From assembly GCF_014639075.1 (NCBI RefSeq), contig NZ_BMFS01000002.1, forward strand, positions 1-64,000: a stretch of DNA of 64,000 bases, read 5' to 3'. This document shows, in pieces, positions 20,413-31,286 of the stretch. The notes under the pieces are model-generated. The model saw nothing but the letters and a program-made list of their open reading frames with translations, ran no database searches and had not been told where the DNA came from. Source of the stretch: Glycocaulis albus. Lineage in GTDB: Bacteria > Pseudomonadota > Alphaproteobacteria > Caulobacterales > Maricaulaceae. Numbering within the stretch: the first letter of the stretch is position 1; the number at the start of each line of letters is the position of its first letter. Position numbers and translations under genes: made by a program.

Positions 20413-21087
20413 CTAACGCTTGGCAATCTTCGGCTTGGGATTGTCCAGCTCGACGAGGCGCAGATCGAGATAATCGTCGATAGCGGTCTGCAGCGGCTCG
20501 ACATGGTTCGAGAACAGATGGCCTGCGCCGGGGATAATCTGGCGCTTGATGTCGATACCCTTCTGGGCGCGCACCTTGCTCATCACCTTTTCCATGTCGT
20601 CATGCGGCACGATCACGTCCGCATCGCCGTGCGCCACCAGACCCGAAGCCGGGCAGGGCGCCAGGAAGGTGAAGTCATACATGTTGGTTGGAGGCGAGAC
20701 GGAGATGAAGCCGGCAATCTCCGGGCGGCGCATCAATAGCTGCATGCCGATCCACGCACCGAACGAGTGGCCCGCGACCCAGCAATAGGGCGCATTGGCA
20801 TTGTGGGCCTGCATCCAGTCGAGCGCCGTTGCGCCATCGGACAACTCGCCCAGACCCTGCTCATAGACGCCCTGGCTTCTGCCTACGCCGCGGAAATTGA
20901 AGCGCAGCACGGCAAAGCCACGCTGCTTGAACACTTCATACATCATCAGCGATACGGGCGTGTCCATGTGCCCGCCCCCGCGCGGGTGCGCATGAAGAAT
21001 CAGTGCCACGGGCGCGTTCTCGGCTTTACCGGGCGTGTACTTGCCTTCGATGCGGCCGGCGGGGCCGGGAATGATAACGTCAGGCAT
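20413..21087 (-). CDS. Alpha/beta hydrolase
   Basis: A 224-aa serine hydrolase-fold protein. The nucleophile elbow is GHSFG (AGHSFGAWIG), the oxyanion region HPRGGGHMDT, an acid in GDADVIVPHDD and the final His in PGAGHLFSNH. NFRGVGRSQG is typical of the small cytoplasmic hydrolases often encoded next to iscR/suf genes in alphaproteobacteria. The substrate is unknown; there is no signal peptide. Divergent from iscR. Confidence 0.85.
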   Translation of the reverse strand: MPDVIIPGPAGRIEGKYTPGKAENAPVALILHAHPRGGGHMDTPVSLMMYEVFKQRGFAVLRFNFRGVGRSQGVYEQGLGELSDGATALDWMQAHNANAPYCWVAGHSFGAWIGMQLLMRRPEIAGFISVSPPTNMYDFTFLAPCPASGLVAHGDADVIVPHDDMEKVMSKVRAQKGIDIKRQIIPGAGHLFSNHVEPLQTAIDDYLDLRLVELDNPKPKIAKR

Positions 21088-21325
21088 GGGTGATCTGGTC
21101 TTCCCTGAAAACTGATTGTTCCAGCCGCCCTGTCAGGTATGCGCGCGGCTTATTGGCGCAAGCTGCAAGGGGCCGGACAATAATTCTTGACTCTGTAGCT
21201 GGGATACCTACTTCCGGTGGGACGAAAATATGCCAGCACGGCGTGCGCGCTCTTAGCATATAGCGCTGGTGAAATGCGAGTGCGGTAAACAATTCACCGT
21301 ACTGCGCGGCTTGGGAGAGGCAGTG

Positions 21326-21796
21326 ATGAAGCTGAGTACAAAGGGCCGCTACGCGGTAATGGCGATGGCCGATCTGGCCAGCCATACGGACGGCACGCCG
21401 GTGCCGCTGGCCGAGATTGCATCGCGCCAGGAGATATCCCTGTCCTATCTCGAGCAGCTGTTCGCGCGGATGCGCCGGGCTGGTATCGTAAAGGCCGTTC
21501 GCGGTCCTGGCGGCGGCTACCGGCTGGCCCGCGCCGCTGCCGACACGCGTATTTCCGACATCATTCTGGCCGTCGATGAGCCGGTCGATATCACGCGTTG
21601 CCAGCATCAGATGAAGGGCTGCATGGAAAGCGGCCAGCGCTGCATCACCCATGATCTCTGGGATGAGCTGTCGCGCCATATCCATCTCTATCTGAGCTCT
21701 GTCAGCCTTGAGGATGTCGTAAGCCGGCGGATCGCCGGTTCGGCCAGCGGGCCGCGTGGCATGGCCGCCGCTCTCAGGGCTGCTGCCGCAGAATAG
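21326..21796 (+). CDS. iscR: Rrf2-family regulator IscR
   Basis: A 156-aa winged-helix regulator that senses Fe-S status and controls the suf genes following it. The start MKLSTKGRYAVMAM is the Rrf2 signature, and the wing has GPGGGYRLAR. Predicted cluster ligands are C92, C99 and C106 with H109 (motif RCITHDLW), as in IscR rather than NsrR or RirA. GGGAGAGG precedes the ATG at 21326; the 19 upstream codons are not conserved. The desulfurase gene begins 8 bp after it. Confidence 0.93.
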   Translation: MKLSTKGRYAVMAMADLASHTDGTPVPLAEIASRQEISLSYLEQLFARMRRAGIVKAVRGPGGGYRLARAAADTRISDIILAVDEPVDITRCQHQMKGCMESGQRCITHDLWDELSRHIHLYLSSVSLEDVVSRRIAGSASGPRGMAAALRAAAAE

Positions 21797-21804
21797 CAGG
21801 AAGA

Positions 21805-22944
21805 ATGACCGTCTATCTGGATCATAACGCAACCAGCCCGTTGCGCAGCCAGACGCGCGAAGCGATGGTGCGCGCCTATGATGCAGGCGGCAATCCGTCC
21901 TCGGTGCACGGGCCGGGGCGTGCGGCTCGTGCGATTGTGGAAACCGCCCGCGCGGCGATTGCGAAGCATTTCGTGACCCGCGCCGAGGATGTCGTGTTCA
22001 CCTCCGGCGGCACCGAAGCGAATAATCTCGTCATCGCGTCGGCGAGGGCGGCGGGCGCCAAGCGTCTGATCATTTCCGCCATCGAACATGATGCTGTGCG
22101 CGACGCGGCAACGGCCAGCGGTATCCAAGTTGAAATCCTGCCGGTTACGCCTGATGGCGTGGCTGACATCGTTTGGCTGGAAAATCGCCTTACGGGCTGG
22201 GACCGCGATGCCGATGGCACGCCCTTCGTGGCGCTGATGGCGGCCAATAACGAGACCGGCGTCGTCCAGCCGGTTGAAGCGGCCGGACGCCTTGTACGCG
22301 AGGCTGAGGGCCTGTTCCACGTCGATGCCGTGCAGATGGCGGGCAAGATCGCGTTCGATTTTGCCGGCAGCCTCGCCCATTACGCGGCGCTGTCAGCACA
22401 CAAGTGCGGCGGGCCGCAGGGCGTTGGCGCTCTGCTGCTGGCGTGTGATGCGCCGCTGAGCCGCCAGATGCATGGCGGGGGTCAGGAGACGGGCCGCCGC
22501 TCTGGCACCGAGAATGTCGCCGGGATCGCAGGCTTTGCTGCCGCACTCGAAGCCGTAGAGGCCGATGACGCTGCGCGCATGGCCGCTCTGCGTGACGCGC
22601 TGCAATTGCGGCTGGAATCGCTAGAAGGCGTGCGCATATGGGGGGCAGGGGCGGATCGCCTGCCCAACACGCTGTGCCTCTCTGCCGAGGGGTGGGCCGC
22701 CGAAATACAGGTTATCGCCATGGATCTGGCAGGCTTTGCCATCAGCGCAGGCTCTGCCTGTTCGTCGGGCAAGGTGAAGAAAAGCCGCGTGCTGGAGGCG
22801 ATGGGGGCGAGCGAGGCGCAAGCCGCCAGCGCCATCCGTATCAGCTTTGGCTGGACGAGTACGCAAGACGATTTGGACCGCTTTGCGGACGCCTGGATAC
22901 GCGAATACGCGCGTATCCGGCCCCGCCTGGCGGCCACCGGTTAG
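21805..22944 (+). CDS. Cysteine desulfurase, IscS/NifS type
   Basis: A PLP enzyme of 379 aa that takes sulfur from cysteine as a persulfide. It has the N-terminal YLDHNATSP, the PLP lysine K200 in SAHKCGG and the catalytic cysteine C319 in [11 protein letters not shown], which fits group I (IscS/NifS) rather than SufS. It lies between iscR and sufB, so the cluster encodes two desulfurases (see sufS at 26584). AGGAAG precedes the ATG. Confidence 0.95.
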   Translation: MTVYLDHNATSPLRSQTREAMVRAYDAGGNPSSVHGPGRAARAIVETARAAIAKHFVTRAEDVVFTSGGTEANNLVIASARAAGAKRLIISAIEHDAVRDAATASGIQVEILPVTPDGVADIVWLENRLTGWDRDADGTPFVALMAANNETGVVQPVEAAGRLVREAEGLFHVDAVQMAGKIAFDFAGSLAHYAALSAHKCGGPQGVGALLLACDAPLSRQMHGGGQETGRRSGTENVAGIAGFAAALEAVEADDAARMAALRDALQLRLESLEGVRIWGAGADRLPNTLCLSAEGWAAEIQVIAMDLAGFAISAGSACSSGKVKKSRVLEAMGASEAQAASAIRISFGWTSTQDDLDRFADAWIREYARIRPRLAATG

Positions 22945-22956
22945 AGACTGACCAGA

Positions 22957-22980
22957 CCATTCTTGCACATGCAAGAATGG
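22957..22980 (+). promoter_or_regulatory. Intercistronic hairpin upstream of sufB
   Basis: A perfect 11-bp inverted repeat (CCATTCTTGCA/TGCAAGAATGG, 2-nt loop at 22968-22969) starts 12 bp after the desulfurase stop and ends 50 bp before sufB. No U tract follows. It may protect or process the mRNA, or attenuate transcription into sufB. It is AT-richer than, and distinct from, the palindromic repeat family. Confidence 0.45.
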
Positions 22981-23030
22981 CCAGGCCGAACGGCCGCCGC
23001 TTGAGGCTGACTAAAGGAAGGACGGGCTCC

Positions 23031-24536
<1,506 letters not shown>

Positions 24537-24555
24537 TGACTCACTCTCTTCGTTT

Positions 24556-24698
24556 CACCGGCGCAAGCCGGTGCCCAGCCCCTCTGGATCCCGGGTCAAG
24601 CCCGGGAACCCGGTTGAGAGGCATTAGCCTTAAACACCGGGGTCCCGGTCCCCGAGCCGGGACCCATCAAAAGAAAATGGATCCCGGCGTGCGCCGGG
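24556..24698. repeat. Palindromic intergenic repeat block 6, inside the suf operon
   Basis: Four inverted repeats occupy the 189-bp gap between sufB and sufC: 24556-24562/24567-24573 (CACCGGC/GCCGGTG), 24590-24595/24601-24606 (CCCGGG), 24640-24648/24657-24665 (GGGTCCCGG) and 24683-24688/24693-24698 (CCCGGC/GCCGGG). All belong to classes seen elsewhere in the window. Confidence 0.85.
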
Positions 24699-24725
24699 AA
24701 AACGCCGAAATGAAAGCCCAACCCA

Positions 24726-25489
<764 letters not shown>

Positions 25490-25490
<1 letters not shown>

Positions 25491-26587
25491 TGGGTGTGGC
25501 CCCCCAACTCTCCGCGTTTGAGGCGGCGCTCGCTGCCAGCCTGCCGGCGGGCGAGCTGCGTGCTGCGCTGGAAACGGCCGGCTTGCCGCACCGGCGCATT
25601 GAAGCGTGGAAATGGTCTGATCTGCGCGCTGCGCTCGCCAAGGCGCCTGCCAGGGCCGGCATGCTCTCCGTCAACGCCTCGCGCAAGGCAGACGAGATCA
25701 CAACGCTGGACCGCCAGCCGGACCTGCTCATGCCGCGCCTCGCGGCGGGCCTGTCGGAGGGCTGCCCGGTCTATGCGCTGAAAGACGGCGAAAGCCTGTC
25801 GCTGGACTTTGAAGGCAGTGAGGGCGCATCCCACCATATCGCAGCCGTGAACGTGCCTGCTGGCGTCAGCGCGACGCTGCATGAGCGCTACCGCGTGGTG
25901 GCGGGCGGATTTGCCAATATCGCCCTGCGCATCGTGCTGGGCGAGGGCGCGACGCTGACGCGCATTGTCGAGCAGGATGCCTCTCCGAACGGCGTACTGG
26001 TCGTGACGACCGGGATCGATCTTTCACCGCGCGCCAAGCTGCACCAGACGACGCTTGGATTTGGCGCGAAGCTTGCCCGACTTGAAACCCACATCACCCA
26101 TGCCGGCGAGGGCGCACAGCTTGTCCTTGGCGGCTCGTATCTGGTGGCTTCGGGGCTCCATCTCGATCAGACGGGTATTGTCCGCCATACAGGTACGAAC
26201 GGGGCGACGCGCGAGCTCTTCAAGGGTGCAGCCGCCAAGGGCGGGCGCGGCGTCTTCCAGGGCAAGATCCATGTGGAACAGGCCGCTCAGAAAACCGACG
26301 CGCAGATGAACCATCGTGGCCTGCTGCTTGGCGATGGCGCTGAAATCTACGCCAAGCCGGAGCTGGAGATTTACGCCGACGATGTGGTGTGCGCACACGG
26401 CAATGCGCTGGGCGCTGTTGACGATGAAGCGCTGTTCTACATGCGCCAGCGCGGTCTCTCCGAGGCGCGAGCCCGCGCCGTGCTGACGCGCAGCTTCCTG
26501 GCCGAACCGCTGGACGCCATTGAAGACGAAACTGTTCGCGAGGCGCTGCTGGCCAGGCTCGATGCAGCTTTGGAGGCGGTATCGTGA
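25490..26587 (+). CDS. sufD: Fe-S cluster assembly protein SufD
   Basis: The 365-aa partner of SufB in the SufBC2D scaffold. The beta-helical core is recognisable from HQTTLGFGAKLARLETHI and QKTDAQMNHRGLLLGDGAEI, and the SufB/D C-terminal motif DDVVCAHGNALGAVDDEALF includes the conserved His-x-x-x... cluster region. Starts within the sufC stop and ends in a GTGA overlap with sufS. Confidence 0.95.
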
Positions 26588-27825
26588 CAGCTCTTGCCCG
26601 CACCGCTTCCGGGTTTGATGTCGCCGCCATCCGCGCGCAATTTCCGATCCTGTCGCGCGAGGTCCACGGCAGGCCGCTGGTCTATCTGGATAGCGCCGCC
26701 TCTGCGCAGAAGCCGGAAGCGGTGATTGATGCGCTGGGCGATGTCTGGCGCGGCTCCTACGCCAATGTCCACCGGGGCCTCCATACCCTCGCCAACGAGA
26801 CGACAGAGGCGTTCGAGGGGACGCGCGGCAAGCTCGCCGCGTTTCTTGGCGCGTCATGGCCTGAAGAGATCGTGCTGACGCGCGGGACGACCGAGGCCAT
26901 CAATCTGGTGGCGGCCGGGATTGGCCATGGGCTGAGAGAGGGCGATGAAATCATCCTCAGCCAGATGGAGCACCACTCCAATATCGTGCCCTGGCACTTC
27001 CTGCGCGAGCGCAACGGCGTGGTCATACGCTGGGTTCCAGTGACGGACGAAGGGGTATTGGATTTAGAGGCTTATGAAGCTCTCTTCACGTCACGCACGA
27101 AGTTCGTAGCGCTCACCCACATGTCGAATGTGCTGGGCACGCTGAATGATGCGAAGGGTCTGACAGAGATAGCGCACCGCCACGGTGTGCCGATCCTGCT
27201 CGATGGCTCGCAGGCCGCCGTGCATGGCCCGGTCGATGTTTCGGCTATCGGGTGTGATTTCTACGCCATCACCGGCCACAAGCTTTACGGACCCAACGCC
27301 ACTGGCGCGCTCTACGCCAAGGGCGATTGGCTGGAGCGTCTGCCGGCCTTCATGGGCGGGGGCGAGATGATCGCCGAGGTGAGCGAAGAAGGCGTGGTCT
27401 ACGCCGCGCCTCCTCACAAGTTCGAGGCCGGGACACCGGCCATCGCCGATGTCATCGCGCTGGGCACAGCGCTCGACTGGATGGGCGCCCATGTGACGCC
27501 CGAGGCGCTGGCGCATGAACACGCACTGGCAGAGGCTGCCACCGCCGGTCTCAAAGCCATCGACGGTATCCGTATCCTCGGCACCGCACCCGGCAAGGGG
27601 CCAATCCTCTCCTTCGTCGTCGAAAACGCCCACGCGCACGACATCGCCCAGCTTATGGACCGCTATGGCGTGGCCGTGCGGGCCGGCCATCACTGCGCCC
27701 ATCCGCTGATGAAGCGGTTTGGCGTCACCGCCAGCGTGCGTGCCAGCTTTGCCGTCTACAACACTGCCGAAGAGGTCGACGCTTTCCTCGACGCCTTGCG
27801 CCGCGCGCGCGAATTCCTCATCTAG
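26584..27825 (+). CDS. sufS: Cysteine desulfurase SufS
   Basis: A group II cysteine desulfurase, 413 aa. The PLP lysine is K233 in TGHKLYGP and the catalytic Cys is C371 in RAGHHCAHPLM, the SufS pattern. It donates sulfur to SufBCD, usually with help from SufE or SufU, neither of which is present in this window. It starts with GTG (26584) overlapping the sufD stop. Confidence 0.96.
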   Translation: MTALARTASGFDVAAIRAQFPILSREVHGRPLVYLDSAASAQKPEAVIDALGDVWRGSYANVHRGLHTLANETTEAFEGTRGKLAAFLGASWPEEIVLTRGTTEAINLVAAGIGHGLREGDEIILSQMEHHSNIVPWHFLRERNGVVIRWVPVTDEGVLDLEAYEALFTSRTKFVALTHMSNVLGTLNDAKGLTEIAHRHGVPILLDGSQAAVHGPVDVSAIGCDFYAITGHKLYGPNATGALYAKGDWLERLPAFMGGGEMIAEVSEEGVVYAAPPHKFEAGTPAIADVIALGTALDWMGAHVTPEALAHEHALAEAATAGLKAIDGIRILGTAPGKGPILSFVVENAHAHDIAQLMDRYGVAVRAGHHCAHPLMKRFGVTASVRASFAVYNTAEEVDAFLDALRRAREFLI

Positions 27826-27847
27826 GCTGCAGGAGATGACACCGGAC

Positions 27848-28279
27848 ATGCCGAACGATGCCACAACCGGAACGGCCCGCCAGCGCGATGTGATCGATCT
27901 GGGCGGCACACCTGCCCGCCCGGTCGCGCCTGAAACGCCGGCGGACGGCGAGGGCACGATTCCGGCCGACGAGATTGCCCGGATCACCGATGATGTGGTG
28001 ACGGCGCTCAAGGGCGTGTTCGACCCGGAAATCCCGGTCGACATCTATGAGCTGGGCCTGATCTACAAGGTCGATCTGGACGATGACCGGACCTTGAAGG
28101 TGGAAATGACGCTTACCGCACCGGGCTGTCCGGTGGCCGGTGAAATGCCCGGCTGGGTTCAGGATGCCTGCAATACGGTGGACGGTGTGGAGCGCACGGA
28201 AGTGAACCTTACCTTCGATCCGCCCTGGACGCCCGACCGGATGACCGATGAAGCCCGCCTGCAACTGAATATGCTCTAG
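27848..28279 (+). CDS. SUF-associated DUF59/MIP18-family protein (SufT-like)
   Basis: A 143-aa protein with a proline-rich N-terminal tail of about 45 residues followed by a MIP18/DUF59 domain: VFDPEIPVDIYELGLIYKV, then LTAPGCPVAGEMP with the conserved cysteine. Members assist Fe-S maturation. AGGAG at 27831 serves either ATG 27848 (spacing 12, chosen) or ATG 27836 (no spacing). Confidence 0.88.
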   Translation: MPNDATTGTARQRDVIDLGGTPARPVAPETPADGEGTIPADEIARITDDVVTALKGVFDPEIPVDIYELGLIYKVDLDDDRTLKVEMTLTAPGCPVAGEMPGWVQDACNTVDGVERTEVNLTFDPPWTPDRMTDEARLQLNML

Positions 28280-28287
28280 GAGCCAAC

Positions 28288-28647
28288 ATGGCCCGCGAAA
28301 GACCCAAGCCTGTAACCCTGACGGAGACCGCCGCAGAGCGCGTGCGCACGCTGATGGCACGCGAGGGCAAAGGCTATTTGCGCGTCGGCGTGAAGAATGG
28401 CGGTTGTGCGGGCATGGAATACACGATGGACTATGTCGAGGCGCCCGCGCCGCTCGATGAGCGCGTCGAGGATCAGGGCGTGGAGATCGTGATTGATTCC
28501 AAGGCGATCCTGTTCCTGCTCGGCAGCCAGATCGACTATGAGGTGACGCCGCTGCACGCCAAATTCGTGTTCCGAAATCCCAACCAGACCGATGCGTGCG
28601 GGTGTGGCGAAAGCGTCACCATTATTCCTGTGGCTAACGCCGTCTAG
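28288..28647 (+). CDS. sufA: A-type Fe-S carrier SufA/IscA
   Basis: A 119-aa HesB/IscA-family carrier that receives clusters from the scaffold and passes them to targets. The three conserved cysteines are C40 (NGGCAG), C104 and C106 (CGCGES). AGGAG lies 6 nt upstream of the ATG and the gene starts 8 bp after the DUF59 gene. It is the last gene of the suf cluster. Confidence 0.95.
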   Translation: MARERPKPVTLTETAAERVRTLMAREGKGYLRVGVKNGGCAGMEYTMDYVEAPAPLDERVEDQGVEIVIDSKAILFLLGSQIDYEVTPLHAKFVFRNPNQTDACGCGESVTIIPVANAV

Positions 28648-28707
28648 CCCGCTTGCCGGACGTGGTGCGAGTTTTTAAACCCGTGGCCTGATCTTCGGGG
28701 GCCTGTT

Positions 28708-29313
28708 ATGCAGCTTTTCTATTCCCAGACATCGCCTTACGCCCGCAAATGCCGCGCGCTCATCATCGAGAAAAGCCTCGAAAGCAAGATCGAGCTGGTC
28801 GAAGTCTCGCCGCTGGATGATCCCGCAGAGCTGCATGCCGCCAATCCGCTGGGCAAGGTGCCGGCCCTGATCCGCAAGAGCGGGCCGGCGCTGATCGACT
28901 CGCCGCTGATCTGCGAATTTATCGACACGCTCGATGATGAGCGCTGGATTCCGGCAAAAGGTGAAAGCCGCACGCTGGTCATGCGCCAGCAGGCGCTGGC
29001 TGACGGGATGATGGATCTCACCATTGGCCGCCGCATCGAGATGAACCGTCCGGCCAACCGGCGCTACAAGCTGTGGATTGAGCGCTGGGAGCGCGGGATC
29101 GCCCGCACTCTGGAGCAGCTCGACAGCGAGCGCGGCCAGTTCGAGCGTTCGGTGGATCATGGCGCGCTGTCGATCGCTGTCGCGTTGTCCTATCTCGACC
29201 TGAGATATTCCGAGCTGGACTGGCGGTCGGCCCACCCTGAGCTGGGAGCCTTTCTCGAACGCTGGGAGCAGCGCGACAGCCTGAAGCTGACAGCGCCGCC
29301 AGCCGGCGCCTAG
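28708..29313 (+). CDS. Glutathione S-transferase family protein
   Basis: A 201-aa cytoplasmic protein with an N-terminal thioredoxin-like domain (FYSQTSPYARKCR, with the glutathione-binding NPLGKVPAL and DSPLICEF) and an all-helical C-terminal domain. The substrate is unknown. It follows sufA by 60 bp but is not clearly part of the suf transcript. Its stop codon overlaps the stop of the convergent channel gene (CTAG). Confidence 0.9.
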   Translation: MQLFYSQTSPYARKCRALIIEKSLESKIELVEVSPLDDPAELHAANPLGKVPALIRKSGPALIDSPLICEFIDTLDDERWIPAKGESRTLVMRQQALADGMMDLTIGRRIEMNRPANRRYKLWIERWERGIARTLEQLDSERGQFERSVDHGALSIAVALSYLDLRYSELDWRSAHPELGAFLERWEQRDSLKLTAPPAGA

Positions 29314-30029
29314 CTTTCTGGAAGGTCCGCCTGCCTGCCGATGCGTGCCTTGGCGCGCGCCGAGCATAGCCAGGCAATCAGGCCCATCATCGCGAACAGC
29401 ATGCCGGAAAAGGCCGCGAGCGGCTCGGGCAGTATGAATGCCAGCGCGATGACCGCCAGGCTGAGAACGACAGTGCCGATCGCGAACTCGATTTCGAAGC
29501 GTGTCCAGCTGCGTTCCACGGGGGTGAGCTCCAGATCATCCGCACGCCGCAGGGCGTGTGCATGAAGGAGGGCGAACACGCCATAGACGGCGCCGAAAAA
29601 TCCGCCATAAACCGCATAGAGCACCGGCACCTGTGACAGGGTCAGAATGCCGGTGATCTCCTCAACATTATCAAAACCGCCCGTGAAATAGCTCACGACG
29701 AAATCCGTCATGAATTTCAATGGGTAGATATAGATCAGCACCAGGAAGAGCAGCAGGGCATTCAGCCCGGTCACCCAGCCATCATCCAGCCCGTAGCGCC
29801 GGAAGAAGACATGGTGGGTACGCCAGATCAGGAGCACGAGCGCAAAGCAGATGGCGATGGACAAGGCTCCGCGCCAGAGCCCGATGAGCTCACTGAACGA
29901 GGACGGGATGCTCTGCAGGGCCGCCAGTGTCAGAACAAGAGCAAAGACGATGTCCGACAAGTTCTCCAGCCGTGAGACGCTTTCGCCACGCCAGCGGAAA
30001 TCGGCTTCGCCTGAATACTGTCCTGCCAT
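29310..30029 (-). CDS. TMEM175-type (DUF1211) membrane channel protein
   Basis: A 239-aa inner membrane protein with about six hydrophobic segments. The first helix carries RLENLSDIVFALVLTL, a variant of the RxxxFSD motif that lines the potassium pore of TMEM175 channels (here NLSD replaces AFSD or FSD). A cation-channel role is inferred from the family. Start at 30029 with GGGGGT about 10 nt upstream. Confidence 0.75.
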   Translation of the reverse strand: MAGQYSGEADFRWRGESVSRLENLSDIVFALVLTLAALQSIPSSFSELIGLWRGALSIAICFALVLLIWRTHHVFFRRYGLDDGWVTGLNALLLFLVLIYIYPLKFMTDFVVSYFTGGFDNVEEITGILTLSQVPVLYAVYGGFFGAVYGVFALLHAHALRRADDLELTPVERSWTRFEIEFAIGTVVLSLAVIALAFILPEPLAAFSGMLFAMMGLIAWLCSARAKARIGRQADLPES

Positions 30030-30106
30030 GAAAAATGTACCCCCGGTCGACGGAGGTGCATTCTTGTTCGAAACAGCGTTTATGAAAAGTGGCTTGCCTT
30101 GGGCGT

Positions 30107-31162
30107 TTAGGCGGCTGCCACGCCAGTATCGTCTTCAGCGCTGTCCACGGTAACCCGGTTCCGGCCGGTTTGCTTTGACTTGTAAAGATTGGTGTCGGCC
30201 CGCTCTATAAGTCCTTCGACCGCCTCGCCCGAAATATGCTGCGAAACGCCCATGGAAACGGTGATGTGACCCAGATCCTCGTTTGTCGATTTGCGCAGCA
30301 GGCGTTTGGATTCAACGGTGGCCCGGATTTTCTCTGCGATCATGGCCGCATCGGCGACCGTCGTCTTCGGCATCACAATGGCAAATTCCTCGCCGCCATA
30401 GCGCGCCACGATGTGCGTGTCTTTGGCGAAACGGGAGAGGCAGGCGGCTACGAAACGGATGATCTGGTCACCTGTCTGGTGGCCCCACGTGTCGTTGAAG
30501 CGCTTGAAATGATCGATATCGCACAGCACCAGGCAAAAATCATCGCCTTGCAGGTCTGAATCGCGGCGGGCCTTGCGCATGGATTCGTCGAAGCGCTTGC
30601 GGTTGGCAAGGCCTGTGAGGGCGTCTGTCATCGCCTCCTCGCGCACCTTTTCCAGATTGCCGCGCAGCTGGTTCACCTCGACGGATGTTTCCTGCAGCCG
30701 GCGCTCCAGCTCTCTGGAGCGGCGCTGCATGCGGGCGGTCGCCGAGACAAGGCCCTCTACCATCCGCTTGAAGGTTACCGTGTCGGTGGCGTCACCCAGC
30801 TGGCCAGAGGCGCCGGCCAGTGCCTCGCCATAGGCGGCGGTATCGCGTTCGGCCGCCTCCAGTGTCTTGACGACGGCGCCCAGCTCACGGCTCATGGCGC
30901 CGCCCGTATCCAGGACGGCGTCCTGAATGCGCTTGAATGTGAAGTGACGGTCATAGAGCTCGTCGCAAAGCTCGTCATCAATCGGGCCACCCTTGTCCAC
31001 GGCGGTCTGAAGCGTCTCCGACAGCTCGGGGATGGAGTCGGATACGTAGGCAACCCAGACGGCGTAGTTTTGGGGGGTTGGAGCAACCTTGTGCTCTTCC
31101 ATCAGGTCCAGCGCGCGCCGCGCCAGATCGATACCCTCGTTTGTTTGCAAGCGACCGTTCAC
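30107..31162 (-). CDS. GGDEF-domain diguanylate cyclase
   Basis: A 351-aa soluble protein. An uncharacterised helical N-terminal region (residues 1-125) and a coiled coil (about 130-178) precede a GGDEF domain with the active-site loop RYGGEEF (254-260), expected to make cyclic di-GMP from GTP. The inhibitory I-site RxxD is not conserved: the equivalent positions read KDTH. GTG start at 31162 with GGGGAA 6-7 nt upstream. No membrane segment or receiver domain, so the input is unknown. Confidence 0.92.
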   Translation of the reverse strand: MNGRLQTNEGIDLARRALDLMEEHKVAPTPQNYAVWVAYVSDSIPELSETLQTAVDKGGPIDDELCDELYDRHFTFKRIQDAVLDTGGAMSRELGAVVKTLEAAERDTAAYGEALAGASGQLGDATDTVTFKRMVEGLVSATARMQRRSRELERRLQETSVEVNQLRGNLEKVREEAMTDALTGLANRKRFDESMRKARRDSDLQGDDFCLVLCDIDHFKRFNDTWGHQTGDQIIRFVAACLSRFAKDTHIVARYGGEEFAIVMPKTTVADAAMIAEKIRATVESKRLLRKSTNEDLGHITVSMGVSQHISGEAVEGLIERADTNLYKSKQTGRNRVTVDSAEDDTGVAAA

Positions 31163-31286
31163 GTGACATTCCCCGTTTTCGCAGACCGAATTCTTCGGAC
31201 CAATGACTCCCTTGAGGCGGGAGATTAGGGGCGTTTTGGAAAGATGCGGTAAACGCGGCAGGCAAATTCCGAATTATTTTTCCCGC

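Noticed and set aside
21187-21215. Promoter and IscR operator in the hydrolase/iscR divergent region (TTGACT at 21187)
   Set aside because: A -35-like TTGACT is present, but no convincing -10 follows at the right distance, and the dyad match to known IscR sites is poor.
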